This document shows positions 46,692 through 57,685 of a stretch of DNA of 64,000 nt, piece by piece. Origin of the DNA: Erodium maritimum (Eukaryota > Streptophyta > Magnoliopsida > Geraniales > Geraniaceae). The DNA lies in contig OY997589.1 of the NCBI GenBank assembly GCA_963921825.1, positions 86,288,523 through 86,352,522 of the forward strand, in the 5' to 3' direction. Under the pieces are notes generated by a model. The model was not told where the DNA came from and searched no databases. It saw only the letters and a list, made by a program, of their open reading frames with translations. Within the stretch, counting starts at the first letter, position 1; each line of letters opens with the position of its first letter. Both the position numbers and the translations under genes were made by a program.

Positions 46692-47511
46692 AACACAATT
46701 GTCACAGGCCCCAAAACCCTAGCTTATGAGTTCTTCACAACTGTTGAAGAAAAGCCATGGCTATAGAAACCATGGTTATGCCTTTATGTTCCATATACCC
46801 CCTTTCATGTACTTCTCTCATGGGTCCTATTAAGGGTTTTTCTACTAAGGTCCCTTTCGAGTCGTCGTTAGTCATAGTGATATTGGCTCCTTCACGCCAC
46901 CAATGAAGCATCTTTCGATCCTGTTCGGTCCCCTCTCTGCAACTTCGATGGTTGTCGTCTGGCTCACCTCGGCGTCAAGCGACCTTAAAGCCGCCTCTGA
47001 AGCGGTTAGCGTCTCTGAAGACGTCGTCGTCTCCATCTATAAAGTCGTCGCCGCCGTCTCTAAAACTACCACCGACGTGCCCTTCTCTCTGGCCTCCACC
47101 ACCGTACCCTCCTCGACCACTCTGTTTTTGCTTTACCTTAATTGTCTTGTTCCTTTGTGCAAGATTAATGATTAGTGAGCAAAGATTCAAGTTTTGTATA
47201 CCCAAGGATTTAGTGAGTTTTATTGGAGGGATCCATGAATCACATCTACCATCGTCGCTCTCCTCTCTTTGAAACTGATAAAAGCAGGTTCGGTCGCACT
47301 CTACAGATTATGCAACGTTTAGGCAATACTTTAAGTAGTCATGGTCAGTTTCGTCATATTTTCAATATCGTTTATAACGACTATAATGTTAAAAGAATAG
47401 AAAACATCTGTGTTTCATATCTGTTTTTACAATCAGGGAGTGTTTCTTCTTGATGCATTTGATTATAGGTGAATCCTAAGTTTAGTAAAATTGTACCTTT
47501 TCGTATAAAAA
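46692..47511 (+). mobile_element. 820-bp retroposed segment with 13-bp TSD and short poly-A
   Basis: Exact 13-bp direct repeats AATGATTAAACCA lie at 46679-46691 and 47512-47524. The insert ends CGTATAAAAAA. This is the footprint of LINE-driven retroposition in plus orientation. The body includes open frames at 46903-47175 and 47223-47453 without recognised domains. It could be a processed pseudogene or a 5'-truncated/deleted LINE. Confidence 0.75.
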
Positions 47512-47553
47512 AATGATTAAACCACGTTTTAAATATGGTATCAACAATTTAGC

Positions 47554-48162
47554 TAGGGATGGAAATGACACCCAAACCCGACGGGGACCCGACCTGCCCG
47601 ACTCGAAAAAATCGGGTCGGGCCCGGGTATTTTCACAAACGGGCCGGGCCGGGTTAGTTTGATCGGACTTTTAATCGGGGCCGGGCCAGGCTCGGGATTG
47701 GTACTACCCCGACCCGGCCCCGGCCCGATAGGTTACTAAATAAAAAAAAACTAAATATATTTGTTAATTGTTACGTTCTACTTTCTACCTTATATATACC
47801 CAGTGACAATTGAATTGGTACACATTTTATTGATAAAACTAGTGATTATATTATGCTTGTGATCGTGAATAGTTATTGAATATGTTATATTGTTTCATAT
47901 AAATATATTAAACTTTTATGCCATCATATATACTTTATTTTCCAATATAAATTTAGTAAGATACAATTATGATTTTTTTGAAAAAGAAGAAGAAGAAATA
48001 CAACTCTTATATTGGACGGGTAGGATAATACCCGATCCGATCGGATCATAAACAGGACGGACAACAAGCGGGTCACTATCGGATTTCGGACGGCCTCGGA
48101 TCGCAAGTAGGGAAATAGGGCCGGGCCTGGGTATCACAAAACCCGACCCATTGCTATCCCTA
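47554..48162. mobile_element. Non-autonomous hAT (Ac/Ds-like) element in the MLP2 promoter
   Basis: Ends TAGGGATGGAAATG and, on the right in reverse complement, TAGGGATAGCAATGG. Exact 8-bp TSD AATTTAGC (47546-47553 and 48163-48170). The body is rich in GGGCCGGG / CCCGACCC blocks, common in this kind of element. The MLP1 promoter shows the uninterrupted site (ATGGTATCAACAATCTAGCC at 20155-20171). Confidence 0.92.
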
Positions 48163-48274
48163 AATTTAGCCTACATAAAGGGCATAAACAACAAGCTATT
48201 TTCCACAACCTCAGCTACATATCTGCTTCTTCTGTCTCTCATATATATCTAGATTTGATACCTGATAAAGAAAG
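48163..48274 (+). promoter_or_regulatory. MLP2 core promoter and 5' UTR
   Basis: A TATA-like TACATAAA at 48172-48179 aligns with TATAAAAT of MLP1 and lies 96 bp before the ATG. The rest, including CAGCTACATAT, TGCTTCTTCTGT and AGATTTGATACC, is conserved with MLP1. Everything further upstream is separated from this core by the hAT element. Confidence 0.6.
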
Positions 48275-49041
48275 ATGGCTCTGAAAGGAAAGCTGACAAT
48301 AGAGACAGAGATTAATGGTTCAGCTCTCAAGTATTACAACATCATGAAGGCTGAAGTTCACCACTTCCCCAACATATCTTCCGACAAAATCACCTCTGTC
48401 GAACTTCATGAAGGTGACTGGCATGAGCATGGCGCCGTCAAGATCTGGAACTATACCATAAGTATGTACTTACGTAGTCAACTCATTTCATCATATATAC
48501 AATTTGTAGTGTACTATGTATACATATATATCTAGTTTTATTATCTAATACAATCTATGAAATATCGCCAGATCTGAAGAATAGAAGGAGAAAATCAAAA
48601 TAACATCTAAGTATGTACTTACGTAGTCAACACATTACATTTCATGTGATTGATGATTTATTATATTTGATCTAATAGTTACGATTAGTACATATAGTTT
48701 GGTGTGGGAAGCGTATCTATATATGTGTTTATTTATTTCATGGTGAAATGTAATGTTGTGCAGATGGGAGAACAGAAACTCTAAAGGAGAAGGTCGGACA
48801 CGACGACGAGAACATGACAGTGACTATAACCGCTGTTGGTGGCGATGTACTTAAGGCGTGGAAGAGCTACACAACGATATTTCAAGCTTTGCCCAATGGA
48901 GGCGGTGAAAAGGACATGGTTAGAGTTACAGTTGCGTACGAGAAACACAAAGAGAGTGACCCTGCTCCTCTTCCTTACTTCGACTTGGCCATCAAAATCT
49001 TCGTTGAAGATTTCGATGCACATCTTAGCAAGGCCGCCTGA
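48275..49041 (+). CDS. MLP2: major latex protein-like protein (Bet v 1 superfamily), two exons
   Basis: Exon 1 is 48275-48461 and exon 2 is 48764-49041. They join in phase 1 to 154 residues. Exon lengths (187 and 278 nt) are identical to MLP1. Start MALKGKLTIETEINGSALKYY, middle EGDWHEHGAVKIWNYTI, end YFDLAIKIFVEDFDAHLSKAA. Compared with MLP1, exon 2 has diverged more (for example VLKAWKSYTTIFQALP against ALKMYKSYAGVFQAIP), which may mean altered ligand preference. The intron is only 302 bp and contains a duplicated 'AAGTATGTACTTACGTAGTCAAC' phrase that copies the 5' splice site. Confidence 0.93.
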
Positions 49042-49359
49042 GTCAATCTCGTGCTTATAATTGGTTTATGTTTCTTCTCAATAATGAGTTATGGTTTGGG
49101 AACTCAATGTTTGGTCGGTTTGGTTGATGCTTGTGAGCTCGACATCTAAGTGTGCAACTTGTACTTTTTCAATCCTTGTATGATTATATATGTTGTTACC
49201 TGTCCTCTAATGGATTATGTATGTTGTTAATGAAAATTAAACCCGAAACGGAAAGCGTTGTGTCAATGCGTGATAATTAATCATTAAGCCATGAAGACCG
49301 AGCCTAATGAAAGATTGAGCCTTTTTTGGGCCGTCCATGAATCAGTTTGGTTTCTCAGC
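49042..49359. other. MLP2 3' flank
   Basis: 3' UTR and downstream sequence homologous to the MLP3 flank (GTTTGGGAACT, TTGATGCTTGTGAGCTC, GTGCAACTTGTACTT). No gene. Confidence 0.6.
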
Positions 49360-50784
49360 GGAACCATGACCGTCGTCACCGGCCGATCTTTCTCTTCCCC
49401 TCTTCCTTCCTCCCTCTTCTCTTCTCAAGCCCCCTTGCTCCAATCGGCAACTACTATTACGCCTTCATTCACCTCCCAGTTGCCTTCGTCTCTCCTCCCG
49501 TTTCTGTCACCGACATAGACGGGTAATGATTTGGCGGCCATCCAGGGTTAGATGGGCGCTTTCTCACTGGAAGGTGATGAGGATGATGTGGTGGTCGTCG
49601 TCCCGGATGGACCTATCCTTTCGATGGACGATACTCAATAGGTATGCACTAGCTAGGTGCCTCTTCTCCGGAATCCCCTGTAACCCAAAAACCCGTATAT
49701 GGGGTCATGACAGCTACCTGGAATGCGAGGGGTCTGGAAGTGCAGTAGTTGACACAGGAGGTCGTGGCATTTTCTTCTGCTCTCAGGAAATTATGAAGGA
49801 TATCCTCCACCAAGGACCATGGTCGTTCAATGGCTTCCCTTGCTATTTATGCCTTTCCTCCCGTGCATCCAAGGGGACACCATCTATTTCTAGCACATGC
49901 AGATCAGTGTCCGGGTCTTCAACGTGCTCGGGGATGCTAGATAACGCCCAAACTGGGCCCTGTCGGCGAATACCTTGGGATCATATGTCACCACGGCTCC
50001 ATGTCAGTGTTGGAGAGGCTGGAATGTGTTTTTATGGCTCACGATGTGGAGAGGCTGCTCTATCGTCAAGCACGACTAGCATTTTCAGGCCATCTCGAGC
50101 ATATACAGATCTGCCTCTAATATGAACAGTTCTTGGGATTTTTCTTTTGATGTGGTCGTCTCGTCATTGGATCAGGGATTTCCAAGCTCTCCTCTTGATT
50201 GTGGGGCGAGAGGAGACTCGCTTAGATTCGTCTCTTTGGGCCTTGATGGGACTTGATATGGAGGGACTGCTCATGACAGATTGGAAAGCCCCCGAGCAAC
50301 TGTATATGTGGCGGGTGTAGTTTCCCACGAAGATGGTGGAAGCACACCTTGTCCAACATTCCTTTCTTTTCCCGGTCTACTGTCGGGCTTCCCATCCTAG
50401 TAGGCACCTAGCAGTGGTGACCTCTAATCGAAGCTCCAAGACATGGCTAAGAAGGTTATCGGGGAGAAGACTCCAAAAAAAGAGTGGGAGCATCTCGGAT
50501 CAGATCGACGAGGAGCCTAGACCACAAAAATCTATGACCTGACTAACATAGATCAGGAGGGTAGGGAGCGAGGAGGAGAAACATCCTCCTCCTCTTCCTC
50601 TAAACCCTATCATATTGGACGCAGCCTCCACTAACCATTCCACTCATCCTTTCGTCGTGAAGGATGTACCACAACTAGGAGAGAAATATTTTAGAAAGCG
50701 GAAAAAACCTTAGGCCCAATTTCGGGGTTAGGCCTCAAGAAAGCCAAGGGCTGGAAGAATGGAGCCAGGGAGAAGTCCCATAAG
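49360..50784 (+). mobile_element. Degenerate LINE-type relic with DUF4283-like ORF1, copy 2 (left part)
   Basis: 49558-49650 reads LEGDEDDVVVVVPDGPILS, parallel to the relic at 26 kb. The frame 49526-50125 continues with GRGIFFCSQEIMKDILHQGP and WSFNGFPCYL, the 'F......l..GPWsf' signature of DUF4283. Downstream is Ser/Gly-rich and broken. A hAT element interrupts at 50785, and an inverted-arm element at 51439; relic-like text may resume after 53071. Confidence 0.55.
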
Positions 50785-51343
50785 TAGGGCTGAGCAAAAA
50801 TCCGCCCATCACCGTAAATCGACCATCTCCGGCCGTCCCCGTCACCGAAAAACCCGAAACCGACCTAACCACGGGCGGGTATGGGTTGGAAATAGGTGAA
50901 CTGGTCTGGTCAACGGGTTTGACCGGTTTTCACACCAAAAAACCGGTCCTACCCGAACCGACCGATACGATGTTTTATATGATTATGAGGTATTAGTTGT
51001 AGGAATTGTTGTGTTTTGTTTGAATGTTTGAAGTATTTAAACTAAAATCAGTTTTATAATAGGCAAGTTTATGGAGTTAAGTTAAATTGTGTGAAATTAA
51101 GTTTGAATTGCAGGAATTAAGTTGAATGTTTAAATGTTCATTTCAGTAGGCCCAATAAGAAAGTCCATTGGGCCTGGGTTGGTTGGTTATAACCGTCCCC
51201 GGCCGGTAGTGAGGACGGACGGTTATCGGCCTTCCCTTTAACGACCGGTGATGGGTATGGGTACGGGTTTTATGTAACCGGGAAAAACGGTTTGGGTAAC
51301 GGGTTTAGGATTTTGGGCGGGTACCGGCCGATGCTCACCCCTA
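50785..51343. mobile_element. Non-autonomous hAT-like element, TSD CCCATAAG
   Basis: Ends TAGGGCTGAGCA and, in reverse complement on the right, TAGGGGTGAGCA. Exact 8-bp TSD CCCATAAG (50777-50784 and 51344-51351). The 559-bp body has GGTTTTTC/CCGGTC blocks near both sides and an AT-rich centre, no coding capacity. Its TIR is close to that of the element in the MLP2 promoter. Confidence 0.92.
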
Positions 51344-51438
51344 CCCATAAGGCACTTGCTCGTATAAGCTAGCTAAAATGCGCTTTGGAGCTATTTGGAC
51401 CATCTTGGACAAGATGTGGGTTATTATGATGGAGTACT

Positions 51439-53066
51439 TGATGTGGACATAAAGTACATCTATTTTAGATGTCATTAGCCCACATTTATGTTCTTTTTAG
51501 TCCCGAGTTAATATGAAATGATGCATTTTACTCTCATATTGTGTATTTGGTCTTTTTTCAGGGTTCATCAAGTTTTCGGAGCAAAAAAGGGCAATTCGGG
51601 AGTGAAACAGAGCGAATTTGGAAGTTGGACAGAAGTGTCAGCAACATGCACCAGTTTGTTGCACGCCGTGCAAAAAACTGGTGCACTCTGGACAGAGGAG
51701 TCAAGAAAATGCACCAGTTTGTTGCACGGCGTGCAAGAAACTGGTGCAACTTAAGTGCACCAGAAACTTGCACGGCGTGCAAGCGACCGTGCAAGCGTCA
51801 AAAACGCGATTTCCAGCTGCGTTTCCTATTTTTTATCAGAGTTAACCCGTCATATAAAAGGGAATTTAGGTCAGATTGAAGGGTATCACGAATTGGAGGA
51901 GAAAAACACACTTTGGAGCTTGGAGAACTTGGAGAGAAGATCGAAGCAAGAGATTAGAACATCAAGGTTTTGTGTAATTGAATTGAAACTTGATATTGGT
52001 ATTACTCTTAATGTTTAATATGAATCTCAGTGTTTTATTCATCTCTATGTGTTCTTATTCTCGTGCTATGAACTAAACTCTCATGATCTAGGGCTAGGGG
52101 TGAAGATGTGATGGGTGGAATTAACTTGTTTGAGTTATGCATTTGTTAACTAGTATTAGGATTTCGTTTATTTAATTCCGTTCGTAATGCTACATTGCCT
52201 TGATCACGTTTATGTATGATTTAATCTTGTTAACCAACAATTGAGAAATGAGGTTAGGAAGAGGAAAAAGGAATTAAGTAGCTCGGGTTTCAATCTAAGC
52301 CAGAGTATGGTTAGACTGACACGAGTGCAATAGCCATAGGAGTAAAACCCGAAAGTTAGAGGAATTCATAGAATATAATGCTATATACCGCTCTACACCT
52401 AGATTAGAGATAATTAGGTGGACCGAGTATGTTAGGGTCCTAATACGATCGAGAGATGGTTAGGACTATACTTAGAGAATTCCCGTTGCCTTTAGAATAA
52501 TATTAGTTGCAAATGTATACCGAACCCCGTTAAATCATTCATCACATTCGAACCCCATTAAAGTCCTAGATCGCCTTCTATCTCTGATTTACAATCCTGT
52601 GACTTTGTGCTTATTTTCGGATCATTCACATAATCTTGTTACTTGCATGAATTTATATTTTACAAAACCAAACCAATCACCAGTATAGGAATAGCTTGAT
52701 TATCGGATTAATTAACTAAAGTGTTTGTCTAATTGCTCCCTTGGGTACGATATCTCGGACTTAAAACCCGAATACTACTGGACGACCGGTACGCTTGCCG
52801 TACCATTCTGAGGGTTAAATCTCGGAGTGTCAAGTTAATGGTGCAACAAACTGGTGCATGTTGCTGACACTTCTGTCCAACTTCCAAATTCGCTCTGTTT
52901 CACTCCCGAATTGCCCTTTTTTGCTCCGAAAACTTGATGAACCCTGAAACAAGACCAAATACACAATATGAGAGTAAAATGCATCATTTCATATTAACTC
53001 GGGACTAAAAAGAACATAAATGTGGGCTAATGACATCTAAAATATATGTATTTTATGTCCACATCA
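51439..53066. mobile_element. LTR-like element with 226-bp inverted arms, TSD GTACT
   Basis: Starts TGATGTGGACAT and ends ATGTCCACATCA. The outer 226 bp at each end (51439-51664 and 52841-53066) are near-identical inverted copies. Flanked by exact GTACT (51434-51438 and 53067-53071). The interior to 52830 reads like the 3' half of a plant Ty3/gypsy (Tat/Athila-type) LTR, ending GGTACGCTTGCCGTACCATT. So it combines LTR-style ends and a 5-bp TSD with a fold-back shape. No coding capacity. Confidence 0.75.
51645..51800 (+). repeat. Tandem palindromic repeats 'GCACCAGTTTGTTGCACG(C/G)CGTGCAA'
   Basis: Two copies of a palindrome, GCACCAGTTT...GCACGNCGTGCAA...AAACTGGTGC, occur about 69 bp apart, then a third shortened one (GCACCAGAAACTTGCACGGCGTGCAAG). 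Each could form a strong hairpin. Confidence 0.85.
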
Positions 53067-53736
53067 GTACTATCCCATATCATCCTGCACCGATCTGCCT
53101 CAGCCTCTTCTCATCGGGCGGAACACCCCTAATAGTTCCAGAGAACATGACGACCCAACGGGAAATCAAGTTGATCCCTCTCTACCTTGTAAGGGGCCTC
53201 TCTATGGGTCCAAAATGTTCCGCAGGCAACCCCGAGTTGGTGATAAGTTGTGTAATTTGTTATATGGTTGTAATGTTTTTTTGTTGTTGTCCATAATATA
53301 GCATGCACAATCACGCGAGGGCTGTTATAAAGCATCGTAAAAATGAGATGCCCTTAGGAATACAAGTCACGGAGGAGGAACAACATCCCGACCCTTATCT
53401 GATTTCTTCCATCAATCAATGTGATCCCTGATCGAATGTCGCACTTTTAATAGAGATTTCAGTCCTCTCTCGAGAATCTGACAACGGTTAGGAACCCGTA
53501 TTTGTATTAGGCGGAGCCATGATTGGTTTCCATGTTTTTTTTTAAGTTTTGTAAGTTCATGTTTCTTAGCATTTAGTTTTTTATATCAAGACCAATTATA
53601 TCTTAATTACAGTTCTAGAAAGAACTTACTAGACTTTTTTAGAATGATTTGCTACTCTATTGATCTTTTTAGATGTGTTTTTAGTTTGATATTAACAAAC
53701 ATAATACCTTTCGTTAAAAAACTACATAAATGTGAT
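53067..53736. other. Gene-free stretch, partly LINE relic
   Basis: The first 450 bp read on from the interrupted relic (CATCCTGCACCGATCTGCC...); the rest is AT-rich. The open frame 53030-53296 starts inside the inverted-arm element and is not supported. Confidence 0.35.
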
Positions 53737-55610
53737 TGTTAGAATATGTTGTATAGGCCCAGTCCATCTGACTCGTTAGGGTTAACATCGGGTTTAGGAA
53801 ACCCTAGTGGTACAACACCACTATATATACACATGTACATTGTAGGTTTATTTATCAAATACAATACAATTACGCTATTCTTATCATGGTATCAGAGCCT
53901 TTATCGCTCTAACCTAGCTTCCGCTTCCGTCGACGCCGTCGCGCCACCGTCGCGCCACCGTCGTGACGCCATCGTTCATCTTTGAACGTTGCCCGCTATT
54001 CTGCCGGCATTCCTTCTCCGCTCAGCTGCTGTCCTTGCTCCAGTCGCCACCGCCGACGAGCCCAGCAAACACCAGCGAGGAGATCCGGTTCGTCCTCACC
54101 GCAGCCGTCGGCGAGGAGATCTCGGACGACCTCGACCACCGCCACTCCTCGCACCTGCCACTCTGCTGCTCCCTGAGTCAAGACCCACGCCTGAGAAGCA
54201 ACGCAGATGCCGAAATCACAGACGCCGGCATCGCCCGCAGTCTGCAGAACTCGCGCAGAGTTCCGTCGAAGAAGACACGTGCGTCACACGCGCCCCCACT
54301 CGCGCGTCTTCTCCACGCGCCACGCGTGCTCGCTCACTGACCGCGTGCACTCCATGCGCCGTTGACCGTTGACTTCTACTGTTAAAAAAAAACTAATCCG
54401 TTATTTCAGTGTTTCTTTTCAGGTATTCCTAATGGAAAATTTTGTTATCAAGCCACACTGTACGTTCTGCAACAGATCTGGACATGTCTTAACAGAATGC
54501 AGAACTCATGCTCGTCACCTTCTTGCCTCAGACAACCCTCAATGGGGTAACTCCAAGCCCTCTCAACACTTTATGGGGGGGGGCGTGGCTCCCGTGAGGA
54601 TCATCGGTCTTTCAACAGGCCCAATGTCACTGTTGCTGCTACACCTGCTGTGTCTGCCAAATCTCCTGACATGACTGCTCTCCTGGGTGACATACGAGCG
54701 CTCCTATCAGCTCACACTGCCTCGTCAGGTAGCTCGTCCACTGTTGCTGCTACACCTGCTGTGTCGTCCAAATCTCCTGACATGACTGCTCTCTTGGGTG
54801 ACATACGAGCGTTCCTATCAGCTCACACCGCCTCGTCAGGTAGCTCATCCACTACTACGCCAGGTAGCACATCCACGTGGTATCTTGATTCTGCTTGTTT
54901 CAATCATATGAGCCCTCAGTCAGATTTGCTCACATGTGTAACCCCGGTCACCAAGTCTCCATCTATTCGTACTGCTGATAATTCCACTTTGCTTGCCACA
55001 CACTGTGGTACCGCAACCACAGACCAGCTATCACTGCCGAACACCTTGCTTGTCCCAGATTTGTCACTGAACCTTGTATCGGTTGGTCAATTTTGTGATT
55101 TGGATTTTGACGTTAACTTTTCTGGTCGTACTTCTTCTGTTCTTGTGCAGGATCCACTGACGGGACAAATCCATGGGACATGACGTAAAGTTGGTCGCCT
55201 GTTCGAACTCACCTCACTGGTGGTTCCCTCACCATCATCATCATCCTCGTCTAGTTGTGGCGTTGTCGTCTCCGCCGATCTCTGGCACTCTCGCCTAGGT
55301 CATCCCTCTTCCTCTCGTTTGCGTAGTCTTATTTCTAGTGGGTTGTTGGGGTCAGTTTCGCATAACTTTGGTGATTGTGTGTCTTGTCAGCTTGCTAAAC
55401 ATCATAAACTGCCGTTTTCCCTTAATAATACTACTTCCTCTGCACCTTTTGATCTTGTTCATTCTGACTTGTGGGGAGCGACACATGTTCCGACCATAGG
55501 GGGGTCTCGGTGGTTTGTCATAGCTATAAGTGAATCTGTGGCCTACATAATCCGCCCGCATTGGGCCTCATCTTCAGTCCGTTCACCAACAACTTCTCGG
55601 AAGTGAACCA
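53737..55610 (+). mobile_element. Ty1/copia element with 150-bp 5' LTR, truncated in integrase
   Basis: The 5' LTR is 53737-53886 (TGTTAGAATATG...TCTTATCA), followed directly by TGGTATCAGAGCC, the initiator-Met primer site. Zinc knuckle CTFCNRSGHVLTEC at about 54462-54503. The frame shifts near the nine-G run at 54571-54579. 54650-55183 has a 37-codon tandem duplication (period 111 bp, about 54650-54850), then protease WYLDSACFNHM, where the usual DSG/DTG is DSA. A TGA at 55181 interrupts it. 55220-55606 holds the GAG-pre-integrase LWHSRLGHPSSSRLRSL, and integrase begins with DLVHSDLWG and stops. The gag body upstream of the knuckle is missing. It sits in the space where MLP3 exon 1 should be. 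Confidence 0.88.
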
Positions 55611-56246
55611 CAACTAGCCTCAGCCCGACACGCAACCACATCAGCTGCGATCGAATCAGAGACCCAGTGAACTTCTCCAAACTGTGCAATACCGCAAGTA
55701 GCGATTGGATCAACAACTCCGTGATCTTCTCCAAACTGAGTTTGATCAACGCAAGAACCAGCACCATCAGTCTATGCTTGACAAGGACTTTCTGAATTCA
55801 TGAATTTTATGTTATATATTATAAGCTAAAAAATTATTAGGAACGGTAAAATGTTACGTAAGGAACAAAAAGAATTTTTTTATTGGTATAGTAGCTTTAT
55901 TTGTTAAAACCTAAAAGCTCATACTAATGGGTGGAGACACTAATATGCTTATCAAGTGTTCAATTTGTCTATAAAATCATAACTTTATAAAATAAAATAA
56001 AAAAAGTGAAGATTAGGAGTTCAAAATTGATTTTGTTTGAAGGTAAAAAAAATACAAAATTTCTAGAAAAAGTGGAGCACCAAATTTAGGATTTATAAAA
56101 ATTATGATATCAATTGCAAAATTCGTAGTAAATTTGAATCTAAAATTCGGTGTTCCATTTTTTGTTCCTGGTATTTTTGTTTACATTTCTATTTACAATG
56201 AATAACATTCCTACGTATGTGTGTAAATATAATGTTATATGTGCAG
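55611..56246. other. Unassigned junction, then remaining MLP3 intron
   Basis: 55611-55790 is repeat-like (two copies of 'AACTTCTCCAAACTG'-type phrases), probably another transposon fragment. 55800-56246 is AT-rich and ends TTATATGTGCAG, the 3' splice site of the MLP3 intron. I see no exon 1 here or anywhere back to 49042. Confidence 0.5.
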
Positions 56247-56524
56247 ATGGGAAAGCAGAAACTATAAAAGAGAAGATCACACATGACGACGAGAAAATGA
56301 TAGTGACTTTGGCTGCTGTCGATGGAGATGTACTTAAGATGTACAAGAGCTATGCAGGGGTATTTCAAGCCATACCCAATGGATCCGAAGAAAAGGACAT
56401 GGTTAGACTTACGCTGGTGTATGAAAAATACAAAGAGAGTGATGCTGCTCCCGTTCATTACTTCGAGTTCCTCATCAACCTCTTCATTGAAGATTTTGAT
56501 GCACATCTTACCAGGGAAGCCTAA
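56247..56524 (+). pseudogene. MLP3: exon 2 of a major latex protein-like gene, exon 1 lost
   Basis: 278 nt after a good 3' splice site, the same length and phase as exon 2 of MLP1 and MLP2. The frame is fully open and ends in YFEFLINLFIEDFDAHLTREA and stop, closest to MLP1. No start exon was found upstream. The 53.7-55.6-kb copia element and other debris occupy the place. Without exon 1 the protein would lack the first 62 residues, including strand beta1, so it is very probably non-functional, though the exon itself is recent enough to be undamaged. Confidence 0.9.
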
Positions 56525-56598
56525 TTCTAAATAATAAGTAATGGTTTGGGAACTGTCCTTAACCGTTGGTTGATGCTTGTGAGCTCAAGATATAACTT

Positions 56599-57685
56599 TT
56601 TTTTTATCAGAGAGAAATAATTGTATGAAAAATATCCGTGAATCCCGAAATAGAAGTCACAAACCAACAAGTCCAACAAAACCGCAAAAAGAAAAAAAGA
56701 AAACACGAAAACACAAACCCCAACACCTACACAAAGGGCCTAACCAGGCGTCCTAAGAGGCCAAACCGCCTAAACACACCAACGAAAAAACACCCCAGCA
56801 TCCGCCTTGGGTGAGTGGCAACGAATGCCACAAGGAATCGTCAATGCTAACCCGCCATCAACCTTCAGACCATCGAACAGTGTGCCAACATGGCTCCACC
56901 CTGAACTACATCCAACACATCAATGGCCAACACCACTCAAATGGTATGAATGTACTACGGTGTCCAGCTCCTTCAGTCAACCTTCAACATTGTAGGGGAC
57001 GAGTATCACTGTTGGCCAACACCATACCCCGACATGAACCCTAGCAACTGTAAATCGTCCTGACCCACGCCAGCACCAACAAACCTACAGAGCAAACAAT
57101 GACAGGAGTCCAACAGAATTGGAAAAGAACCAACCTCGAACAACCATACCCGATGGAGAATGACTTCACCGATCCATTGGTGGCCAACACCAAGACCAAC
57201 GAAACCCAAACCCACACATGGCGAGAATGAACGGTGGCTGCCGTGTACACAGTCAGCACACATCGACAATGACAACCACCCTCGGGACGGAACCACAACA
57301 ACAACAAACCTTGGAGCTCGAGGAGGTCGCCTCTGGCTGGGGTACGAGACACCCCTCCACCTGCCGGCGAAGCACACATCAGCGGACCGAAGACGACGAC
57401 CGGTTTGGGTTGAGAATCCCACCTCTGCCGGCACAATACACGACGGAGGACCGGCACCTGGACCTCGCGAAGGAGAAGCCGACAGGTTGAATCGAGGGGG
57501 TCGCCGTCAGCATGCCAACAGCAACGGCAGCGGGCTAACGGCGACGACCGGCGGCAGCATTCGCACCTCCGCAACCAGCAACAGTGGCTGGTTTCACTCC
57601 CACGCAGCAGCAGCAAGGAGGAGAGCAAACCTCGCATCCCATGACAGCGCCGATGTTGAAGCCACTGTGCATCCGGATCCGGTTT
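56599..57685 (-). mobile_element. Retroposon of unknown class (3' end with poly-A on the minus strand)
   Basis: On the minus strand it ends ATTATTTCTCTCTGATAAAAAAAA. A second, much shorter copy of the same end is at 61730-61870. Minus-strand frames 57041-57637 and 57006-57434 and plus-strand frame 57160-57702 are GC-rich without recognised domains. It could be a LINE 3' region or a SINE-like element. Confidence 0.6.

Noticed and set aside
46903..47272. Open frames of 90 and 106 codons in the retroposed segment
   Set aside because: No recognised domain, Ser/Val/Thr-rich, overlapping frames; not supported as a gene.
53963..54340. 125-codon frame upstream of the copia zinc knuckle
   Set aside because: Biased composition and no gag motif; probably leader sequence of the copia element.
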